Shown here: positions 6,401 through 11,699 of the stretch, one piece after another
Layout: each line of letters opens with the position of its first letter
Position numbering within the stretch: position 1 is the stretch's first letter
Assembly: GCA_013812995.1 (NCBI GenBank)
Contig: JACCSL010000171.1
Coordinates: 1-11,699 of the forward strand
DNA: 11,699 nucleotides
Reading direction: 5' to 3'
From: Ardenticatenales bacterium
GTDB taxonomy: Bacteria > Chloroflexota > Anaerolineae > Ardenticatenales > Ardenticatenaceae
Made by a program: the position numbers and the translations under genes
Notes under the pieces: model-generated
What the model saw: only the letters and a program-made list of their open reading frames with translations
Told to the model about the DNA's origin: nothing
Database searches by the model: none

Positions 6401-7390
6401 TTAGGGAGTTTTAAATGTTTGAATCAATAACCGCACACGATGCTCGTCACTAACACCTTGCCATGTCTTAACAAGATGCTCATAGGCTTCCTTGCTGATT
6501 AAGAGAGAGAAGGCCATAGAATCATTATAACCACTCTGATTTTCGTGTAGTTCATAAGATGAAGCCGCTTTGATGATCAGCCTGCTCACAAAGTCAGGCT
6601 CAAGGTTTCCTACAACTTCGAATAATTCCTTTGCAGTCGCTGGACTAATCCAAATTATGATTTTATCCGGAGTGATCTCTTCCCCTTGTACTTTAAAATA
6701 GTACAATTCAGGCGAGGTAGGAGCTGGAACATCAAAATAAGGCTGAATTTTGACACCAGCCTTTGTCGTTACCGAATAACGCTTTTTACCTGTAAGCTTT
6801 TCATATATCCAGAGATTTTTACTTGATTTCCTAGTCCCACCTGCTAGGCGCTCATTCCACTCAGCATAGTAAAATTCCGGATCCGGAATAAACATTTTCT
6901 CTTCAAAATACAAAAACTCTGTCAGCGATCTCTCCCAAATTAGCCATCCAGTCCTCATATCAGCGGAGTTGTTCTGGGAGTTCTGACGAACCATAGATTC
7001 TCTTGATTCAATGAGTTCTTTGTGTTGACGAAATATCTCTCTCATAGCTTCTTCGGGATGTACATGAGTAGATTCAACCCTGATTGAGCGTGTTGCAGCA
7101 GGATGCATTAACGAGGTACCGCAAACCTCTTTTAATGAGCCTCCTGGTTTCACATATACGCAAAGCATTTTATGCTCAACCCCTAAACCTTCGTGCATTA
7201 TATCGATGTTTAGGTTGCTCCATCCGCGCTCAGGGATTCCTTTTGCTCCACAGTAAATCGAGGACCAATCTCCTTCCTCAAATTTCCTGCCCATCATTTT
7301 GACCACCTGACTCGCAAGAAGTAACTTTGCGCGCTGCATCTCTTCATCGGTGAATGCTTGTAAATATTGTGACATTTGTTTATATGCCAT
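6401..7390 (-). CDS. Probable type II restriction endonuclease, family not recognised
   Basis: I do not recognise the 329-residue sequence by family. It is called a restriction endonuclease from position: it overlaps the end of the C5-methyltransferase gene by 11 bases, on the same strand and in equally AT-rich DNA. It contains a plausible PD-(D/E)xK core, NIDIMHEGLGVEHKMLCVYV, with Asp63, Glu72 and Lys74 as candidate metal and catalytic residues, followed by a Gly/Ser-rich turn and GTSLMHPAATRSIRV (91-105). The N-terminal 40 residues are helical; the middle (120-165) is charged and helical; the C-terminal half has Trp/Tyr-rich strands (ELYYFKV, KIIIWISPATAKELFEVV). No signal peptide or membrane segment. 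The ATG at 7390 is used because AAGG lies three bases before it; an ATG at 7375 is possible. Cognate cleavage of the site protected by the methyltransferase is inferred. Confidence 0.72.
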   Translation of the reverse strand: MAYKQMSQYLQAFTDEEMQRAKLLLASQVVKMMGRKFEEGDWSSIYCGAKGIPERGWSNLNIDIMHEGLGVEHKMLCVYVKPGGSLKEVCGTSLMHPAATRSIRVESTHVHPEEAMREIFRQHKELIESRESMVRQNSQNNSADMRTGWLIWERSLTEFLYFEEKMFIPDPEFYYAEWNERLAGGTRKSSKNLWIYEKLTGKKRYSVTTKAGVKIQPYFDVPAPTSPELYYFKVQGEEITPDKIIIWISPATAKELFEVVGNLEPDFVSRLIIKAASSYELHENQSGYNDSMAFSLLISKEAYEHLVKTWQGVSDEHRVRLLIQTFKTP

Positions 7391-8795
7391 TCACCTTGTG
7401 TAGTTTGGATAGTTGAACTTCTAAAAGCCCTGATGCATTCAAAATGGCTTGCCCTATAGCTTTCGCAAAGATTGGTGGAACAGCATTACCAATTTGAAAA
7501 GCACGTTCCATACGCGTACCATGTAAATACCAGCCTGGAGGAATAGTTTGCAGCCTTAATAAGTCTTCGTCGGAAAGCATAGCATGTTCAACATCAACTG
7601 GAGGTAAATCTCGCTGTCGCCTTCCAAGAACATGCCATTGTTGACGCGCTAGTTGTTCTTCAGGAACTCCATAAGGAGCCATAGCTAATTTAGCGCCTTG
7701 ATGAGCACCGACGGTGGGCGATGGTCGATTCAAAGACCATGTAACAGGTTCATCATGTGGTCTTACCACATTCTTGACCCAGAGAACAGCTTTGGAGTAA
7801 TCAATGCTGCCAAATTGTGGATGCCCTTCTTGCCAAAGAACATCTTTTACTGTGCGCCAACATTGTTTTTTAGTTTCCAGCTCTAATAGGCTGTACTGAT
7901 TCACTATAGGAATAGTTGTATACTCTTGATGAGTTTGTGCAGGCCATAAGAATGTCTCATTATCTCTACTACCAACGATAAATAACCTCTCGCGGTTCTG
8001 AGGAACACCATAATCAACAGAATTCAATACAGTGTGATAGCATTGGTAGCCAATTCTGTGAAACTCTTCCAAGATGATGTTTAAAGAGCCACCCCGTATC
8101 TCTTTTGTCTGGGTATCACAGCTAGTGCTGGCGCACTTCGGGCAAATACTAGTTAATGAACCTCCCTCAATAATGTTTTCTCGTTCATTGAATGGAACAA
8201 TAAATTTGGTGTTGCAATTAGTGCACAAGTAATAAAAGACAGTCGTCTTACTCTGAGCCAAGCCTTTTACATTTTCAAAGAGAAACCATCGGGGTTTTAT
8301 TTCATTCACCATACGAACAAATTCAAGAAACAGTTTTCCATCACTGGTTTCAACAGTTGCTCTCTTTCCCGCACGACTAAACGGTTGGCAGGGTGGTCCA
8401 CCTGCTACAAGAGTCACTTCACCCTTTTTTGTGCCCGCAGCTTCCATGAGCTGTTGGCTTGTAATATTTCTAATGTCACCTTCAATTATGGCGGCTCTAT
8501 CAAGATAAGAGTGTTGTCCGGATGATTGATAGAGCCGCCTCCTGGTTAGTTCAATTGTGTTTGCCGAAGTACCCCTCGTATAACATCTCTGAGATACCAC
8601 ATTTTGTTTAAACCATGCGTCAAATTCCGATGGACTAATTGAATTCAAAACTTTGTTCTGTTTTAATGTTTGGCAAGTGTGAGATTCAAGTTCATTCACT
8701 GCAAGCGAAACAAATCCCGCTAGTTCTAGTCCGATGTCAAGCCCACCTGCACCGGCAAATAAGGAAATCAGCGTGGGTTTGTTGTTGCTGTTCAT
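7380..8795 (-). CDS. DNA (cytosine-5) methyltransferase of a type II restriction-modification system
   Basis: The 471-residue enzyme transfers a methyl group from S-adenosylmethionine to C5 of cytosine within its target site. Motifs in order are I (FAGAGGLDIGLELAG, from residue 13), IV (GGPPCQPFS with nucleophile Cys136), VI (FENVKG, 173-178), VIII (QNRERLFIVG, 266-275) and X (IGNAVPP, 435-441). The target-recognition region lies about 280-430, including SPTVGAHQG. Two unusual segments stand out: residues 47-100 between motifs I and III are long, and 190-226 holds CTNCNTKF and CPKCAST, a probable Cys4 zinc ribbon (Cys191, 194, 218, 221) between motifs VI and VIII. I start at the ATG at 8795; the frame stays open to 8936 but that part lies over the amidohydrolase end and has Arg-rich nonsense. 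AGGA is 12 bases upstream, with an inverted repeat between it and the ATG. Confidence 0.95.
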   Translation of the reverse strand: MNSNNKPTLISLFAGAGGLDIGLELAGFVSLAVNELESHTCQTLKQNKVLNSISPSEFDAWFKQNVVSQRCYTRGTSANTIELTRRRLYQSSGQHSYLDRAAIIEGDIRNITSQQLMEAAGTKKGEVTLVAGGPPCQPFSRAGKRATVETSDGKLFLEFVRMVNEIKPRWFLFENVKGLAQSKTTVFYYLCTNCNTKFIVPFNERENIIEGGSLTSICPKCASTSCDTQTKEIRGGSLNIILEEFHRIGYQCYHTVLNSVDYGVPQNRERLFIVGSRDNETFLWPAQTHQEYTTIPIVNQYSLLELETKKQCWRTVKDVLWQEGHPQFGSIDYSKAVLWVKNVVRPHDEPVTWSLNRPSPTVGAHQGAKLAMAPYGVPEEQLARQQWHVLGRRQRDLPPVDVEHAMLSDEDLLRLQTIPPGWYLHGTRMERAFQIGNAVPPIFAKAIGQAILNASGLLEVQLSKLHKVNGI

Positions 8796-8807
8796 TGGAT
8801 AGCCAAT
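8794..8807 (-). repeat. Inverted repeat over the methyltransferase start codon
   Basis: ATTGG and CCAAT form a perfect 5-base inverted repeat around CTAT. The second arm includes the first two bases of the methyltransferase ATG. It lies between the AGGA ribosome-site candidate and the start, so it could act as an operator or as an RNA hairpin limiting translation. The repeat is visible; any regulatory role is a guess. Confidence 0.4.
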
Positions 8808-8856
8808 TCCTACTCGTTTTTTAGATGGAACGAATGATACCTTAGAGCAACCTGGC

Positions 8857-9780
8857 CTACCACTCTCCAACGTCTTTAAACAATCCCTCATCCTGCGCCA
8901 TCTCCTCCACCACCTCCGCCGTAACAAGCCCCTCATGCAACTTCATAGCGAACTCCGCCTCATCCCAGACGCTGAGCGAGGGGCTGGAGGCGCGGGAGTC
9001 GGTGCCGAGGAGCACGGGGACGCCTGCCGCCAGGTATTTTTCCAGGGGCATTCGCCCGCATTCCAGCCGCGCGTTGGAGCGCGGGCAATGCACCACCGTG
9101 GCCCCGCTGCGCGCCACGCGCTGGATGTCATTGTCGGTGACCTGGACCATGTGGACGAGCAAGGGCCGGAAGCCGAGCACACCCTTGCTTTCCAGGTACT
9201 CCACCGGCGTCATGCGCGGACAGGGCAGCGCGGGTAGGCCAAGCTTTTCCTCGAAGGCGCGGAAGGGACCAGTGCCCTCGGTCAGCAGCGCCCACTCGCC
9301 GGGCGATTCGGCGAGGTGAACGCAGAGGGGCAATGCCTCCGCCTCGATCCAGCGCAGCGCGGGTTCCCAGAGGTCGGGGTGGAGCGAGTAGGGCGCGTGC
9401 AGTGTCGCGCCGATGTGGATGGGGGAGCTCGCTGCCTGCTCGCGCAATTCATTGACATAACTTTTGACGTGCGCCAGCCGCGCCAGTCCGCGCTCCATCG
9501 TCGCGCCAAGCACCTCCAGCCAGACGATTCCCTTGAGCCCGCTGCGTGCCAGCAGCTCCACGCTGATACCCGTCGCCGAGATGTCGCCGACATGCGTGGT
9601 ACCCGCCGCGAGCAGTTCCGCGATGCCCGCCTCGCAGGCATCGCGGATAGCCGCTGGTGTGCGCTGCATCCCGGCGCGGATGACGCCCGGCACCCACGCG
9701 GTAAACTCCGCGCTCGGCTCCGGCAGCAGGTGGCCCTGATCTGACAGTTCCAGGTGGGTGTGCGCGTTGACCAGGGCCAT
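8857..9780 (-). CDS. Metal-dependent amidohydrolase, probable aminofutalosine deaminase type, shortened at both ends
   Basis: This 307-residue protein is the TIM barrel of an amidohydrolase of the ATZ/TRZ (chlorohydrolase/cytosine deaminase) group. The metal ligands are all present: NAHTH (His7, His9), LCVHLAESPGE (His155, with Glu158 as proton shuttle), LLVHMVQ (His210) and LLGTDSRAS (Asp261). Placed right after mqnC, it probably deaminates aminofutalosine to futalosine (the MqnX role) in menaquinone synthesis; this is inference from context. Family members normally have about 50-60 residues before the PGLVNAHTHLE block and about 60 or more after the SVWDEAEFAMKLHEGL block, together forming a beta-sandwich. 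Here the protein begins MALVNAHTHLE and ends soon after KLHEGLVTAEVVEEM with an unrelated-looking tail. An in-frame TAA two codons upstream rules out a longer N-terminus. The 3' end abuts the AT-rich restriction islet, so C-terminal loss is likely. Confidence 0.82.
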   Translation of the reverse strand: MALVNAHTHLELSDQGHLLPEPSAEFTAWVPGVIRAGMQRTPAAIRDACEAGIAELLAAGTTHVGDISATGISVELLARSGLKGIVWLEVLGATMERGLARLAHVKSYVNELREQAASSPIHIGATLHAPYSLHPDLWEPALRWIEAEALPLCVHLAESPGEWALLTEGTGPFRAFEEKLGLPALPCPRMTPVEYLESKGVLGFRPLLVHMVQVTDNDIQRVARSGATVVHCPRSNARLECGRMPLEKYLAAGVPVLLGTDSRASSPSLSVWDEAEFAMKLHEGLVTAEVVEEMAQDEGLFKDVGEW

Positions 9781-9783
9781 GAG

Positions 9784-11013
9784 TTAGTTCGAGTTCCCTT
9801 GCGTGTGAATCTTGATCTCGTCCAGCGAGAGCACGGGCACGAAGCCCTGCTGCACGGGCGGCAACTCCACTACGGGCGGCTGGTAGTTCGGGTCGTCGTA
9901 GACGTTGAGGATGTGGTAGCTGCTGTCGCGCTGCGCCGGGATGAAGCCCCCGAGGCGAATCTGGCGGTGCATCTCGCCGACATTCATGGCGCACTTCGTC
10001 GCGGTGGGCGCGCCCGCCGCTGAGACTACGTTTTCCTCGATCATCGTCGAGCCGTAGTCATCGCAGCCGAAGTGCAGCGCGGTCTGGGCGATCTTCTGCC
10101 CCATCGTGGGCCAGCTCGCCTGGTGGTGCGGAACGTTGTCCAGGAAGATGCGCGAGATCGCGGTGTGGCGCAGGTACTCCGCCGGGGTCGAGCCGTACTC
10201 GTCGCGGAAGCGCGAGCGGCCCAGGGGCGTATTCTCGATCTGGAGCGTCCAGGAGATGAAGGCGTTGAAGCCCAGGCGACCATACTTTGCCTGCGCCTCG
10301 TCCTGCGCGTCGCGCAGCCGCTTGAGGTGGTTCATGCGCTGCGCCAGGGTCTCGCGGAAGCCAATGACCATCGTGGAGGTGGTCGTCAGCCCCAGGCTGT
10401 GCGCGACCTTCATCACGCCAATCCAGTCCTCGGACATGATCTTCTTGGGCGAGACGCGCTGGCGCACCTCGTCATCGAGAATCTCGCCGCCGCCGCCGGG
10501 CAGACCCGCGAGGCCCAGGGCCTTGAGCTCGCCGAGAATCTCCTCCCAGGATTTGCCACTGACGAAGCCCATGTGCTGAATCTCCGACGGGGAGAAGGCG
10601 TTGATCTCGATGGCCGGGTAGGTGGTGTGAATCCATCTCACAAGGTCGGTGTAGTACTCGTAGGGCAGGTCCGGGTGGTGCCCGCCCTGCATCAGAATGC
10701 GCGTCGCGCCCAGCGAGAGCGCCTCTTCGATCTTCTGCCCCAGCACCGCCTTGGAATTTACGTAGCTTTTGGCGTCGTCGCCGGGCAGCGCGTAGAAGTT
10801 GCAGAAGGAGCAGTCGGTGACACAGACGTTCGTGTAGTTGATGTTGCGGTCAATCAGGTAGGTGACGAGGTCACCGGGCACGAGTTGCTGGCGGCGCGCG
10901 TTCGCGGCCTCCGCCAGGTCCAGCATCTCCGCTTCCTCGTAGAGGTGCAGCCCCTCCTCGTAGGTGATGCGCTCGCCGTTATGGACTTTTTGTAGGATGG
11001 TTTGGGTGTTCAT
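9784..11013 (-). CDS. mqnC: Cyclic dehypoxanthine futalosine synthase (radical SAM)
   Basis: The 409-residue enzyme converts dehypoxanthine futalosine to its cyclic form in the futalosine route to menaquinone. The radical SAM cluster motif is CVTDCSFC (Cys64, 68, 71), preceded by DRNINYTN. MqnC rather than MqnE is indicated by ILMQGGHHPDLPYEYY (107-121), INAFSPSEI, LPGGGGEILDDEVRQRVSPK (171-190) and FNAFISWTLQ. Minor departures from the usual sequence are CNFYALPG where CxFYR is common, and GFRET where GHVET is common. I start at 11013 because GGAG lies six bases before that ATG; a frame extension to 11082 has no ribosome site. The C-terminal 40 residues (from about 370) are longer than in typical members and Pro-rich. 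The amidohydrolase gene follows after three bases in the same frame, separated by TAA CTC, so the two are surely co-transcribed. Confidence 0.94.
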   Translation of the reverse strand: MNTQTILQKVHNGERITYEEGLHLYEEAEMLDLAEAANARRQQLVPGDLVTYLIDRNINYTNVCVTDCSFCNFYALPGDDAKSYVNSKAVLGQKIEEALSLGATRILMQGGHHPDLPYEYYTDLVRWIHTTYPAIEINAFSPSEIQHMGFVSGKSWEEILGELKALGLAGLPGGGGEILDDEVRQRVSPKKIMSEDWIGVMKVAHSLGLTTTSTMVIGFRETLAQRMNHLKRLRDAQDEAQAKYGRLGFNAFISWTLQIENTPLGRSRFRDEYGSTPAEYLRHTAISRIFLDNVPHHQASWPTMGQKIAQTALHFGCDDYGSTMIEENVVSAAGAPTATKCAMNVGEMHRQIRLGGFIPAQRDSSYHILNVYDDPNYQPPVVELPPVQQGFVPVLSLDEIKIHTQGNSN

Positions 11014-11082
11014 GGGAATCTCCAGATGTTCTTGCCGTAGAGCTTCGGGCACAAGGTAACTTATTGGGGTTGTAATAGGCAT

Positions 11083-11598
11083 TTAGGGTATAGATGAGCC
11101 TGGTGGTGGGGGATACCCCCCCTGAGCTACACCGCGGCGGCTACGGTCGAATTCTACCAGCCATGTTTCCTTGCAAACCATGCAAGTGTATTGAGATGTA
11201 CCCTTCCGCTCATTACCGTGTATTTGCTCTCGGGTGGTCTTGTGTTCAGAACATTGCAGACACTTTTGTGAGCACGCGGATATTTGACTTATGGCAAAGT
11301 TATGACGCCAATTTTCTCTGGTATCATAGTCGCATAAGCCAAATATCAGCTTGAATTGCGAACCATAATCATCGTTGGGCCACTCATATAGCTTGCTGTG
11401 GCAGACTCCACAAGCTCCTATAAGTGTTTTTTCTATGCTTTGAGTAACCCAATCTCTCATTCCTGCTTCGCCCCCCAAGGCACATACAATGCAGAGAAAG
11501 GCATCATTTTTTATTTTTGAATATCTTCTGCTTACGAAACGGCTGCAATTCCGACATATACCTTGCGCCTCTAACTCGGCGTTGAAATAGCATTTCAT
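11083..11598 (-). CDS. Cysteine-rich zinc-ribbon protein of unknown function
   Basis: The 171-residue product has 13 cysteines, mostly in CxxC pairs: Cys15/18, 36/39, 63/66, 113/116 and 139/142, plus Cys3, 89 and 109. The first part (MKCYFNAELEAQGICRNCSR with CIVC at 36-39) resembles a B-box-like finger at the N-terminus of many bacterial proteins; the last pair lies in a zinc-ribbon-like strand (YTCMVCKETWLVEF). There is no signal peptide or membrane segment. The last 20 residues are Gly/Pro-rich and encoded over a run of seven C on the plus strand (11116-11122). AGGA lies eight bases before the ATG at 11598. A sampled line (11281-11340) is 38% G+C, far below mqnC, so the gene may be acquired. 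It precedes mqnC by 69 bases, but nothing ties it to menaquinone synthesis. Binding of zinc is probable; the role is unknown. Confidence 0.75.
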   Translation of the reverse strand: MKCYFNAELEAQGICRNCSRFVSRRYSKIKNDAFLCIVCALGGEAGMRDWVTQSIEKTLIGACGVCHSKLYEWPNDDYGSQFKLIFGLCDYDTRENWRHNFAISQISACSQKCLQCSEHKTTREQIHGNERKGTSQYTCMVCKETWLVEFDRSRRGVAQGGYPPPPGSSIP

Positions 11599-11699
11599 GA
11601 TGCTTATCCTTTACTACTGGTCTGTCATGTGTCCTTTGATGGGCCATGAGCCTAGCGGCTGGAAGCCTTCGTCTGAGCGTCCCCTGCGCGGATGCGACC

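Larger units (their letters stand above)
6401..8880. other. AT-rich restriction-modification islet
   Basis: Sampled 60-base lines give 35% G+C (8281-8340) and 40% (6661-6720) inside this stretch, against 68% at 9361-9420 and 58% at 6061-6120 just outside. The change is abrupt at the nuclease stop on one side and near 8880, inside the last codons of the amidohydrolase gene, on the other. The segment holds only the methyltransferase and nuclease genes. No transposase, integrase, terminal inverted repeat or convincing target duplication is visible, so entry by recombination in flanking homology is more likely than transposition. Acquisition by transfer is an inference from composition and gene type. 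Confidence 0.7.

Noticed and set aside
8808..8860. Promoter boxes before the methyltransferase gene
   Set aside because: TTGCTC with a poor -10 was the best I found; the match is too weak to call.
6395..8890. Possible short direct repeat (TTTAAA) at both edges of the restriction islet
   Set aside because: Six AT bases are too common to count as a target duplication, and no inverted ends or transposase accompany them.
8796..8936. N-terminal extension of the methyltransferase
   Set aside because: It overlaps the amidohydrolase end, begins with an Arg/Trp-rich run unlike the family, and has no ribosome site. The ATG at 8795 directly precedes the conserved motif I region.
10072..10995. Long plus-strand open frame
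   Set aside because: It is antisense to mqnC and exists because of the high GC content; its translation has no recognisable motif.
11120..11140. GGTGTAGCTCAG on the minus strand, which looks like the 5' half of a tRNA
   Set aside because: No matching second arm of the D stem, no anticodon arm and no T arm follow. The bases are also codons for the end of the cysteine-rich protein, so this is probably chance, though a remnant of a tRNA integration site cannot be fully excluded.
11614..11699. Open frame on the minus strand ending with consecutive TAG and TAA, possibly the last 28 codons of an upstream gene
   Set aside because: Too short to recognise and all three frames are mostly open here. 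The double stop 14 bases before the next start is suggestive only.

Overview
The window reads as chromosomal DNA of a GC-rich, Gram-positive-like or monoderm bacterium, most likely a member of the Chloroflexota. The reasons are a futalosine-type menaquinone gene (mqnC) followed by an amidohydrolase of the aminofutalosine deaminase type, lipoproteins with long Thr/Pro linkers in front of LysM and C39-like peptidase domains, and a divergent MtnA-like isomerase. This assignment is inference from gene content. Every gene I accept lies on the minus strand, so transcription runs from high to low coordinates. No stretch above 300 bases lacks a gene; the largest gaps are about 100-130 bases. I see no rRNA, tRNA, CRISPR array, transposase or integrase.

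Layout in the direction of transcription. (1) 11598-11083 is an AT-rich gene for a cysteine-rich, zinc-ribbon-like protein of unknown function. (2) 11013-8857 holds mqnC and a metal-dependent amidohydrolase, three bases apart and in the same frame; the amidohydrolase looks short at both ends. (3) 8795-6401 is an AT-rich (roughly 35-40% G+C in sampled lines) type II restriction-modification pair in a genome that is otherwise about 58-68% G+C. It has a C5-cytosine methyltransferase with an inserted four-cysteine zinc-binding loop and, overlapping its end, an unfamiliar protein that is the probable restriction endonuclease. (4) 6399-5410 holds a single-cysteine glutaredoxin-like protein with a C-terminal membrane segment, a DUF433 antitoxin-like protein without its usual toxin partner, and a small unknown protein. 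(5) 5337-3830 holds a divergent MtnA-type isomerase translationally coupled (GTGA overlap) to a hemerythrin-like HHE protein, closed by a good hairpin terminator. (6) 3697-1968 holds an M20 metallopeptidase coupled (TAATG) to a GNAT acetyltransferase, with a clear promoter in front. (7) 1869-1 holds a LysM/C39/TPR lipoprotein coupled to a second secreted protein that runs off the window.

The most noteworthy element is the restriction-modification islet. It sits directly between the shortened 3' end of the amidohydrolase gene and the glutaredoxin gene, with only one base between the nuclease stop and the glutaredoxin start. It was probably acquired by transfer and may have clipped the neighbouring menaquinone-pathway gene. 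The MtnA-like isomerase, with several substitutions in family signature motifs, is the second candidate for undescribed biochemistry. I found no convincing multi-gene system of a wholly new type.
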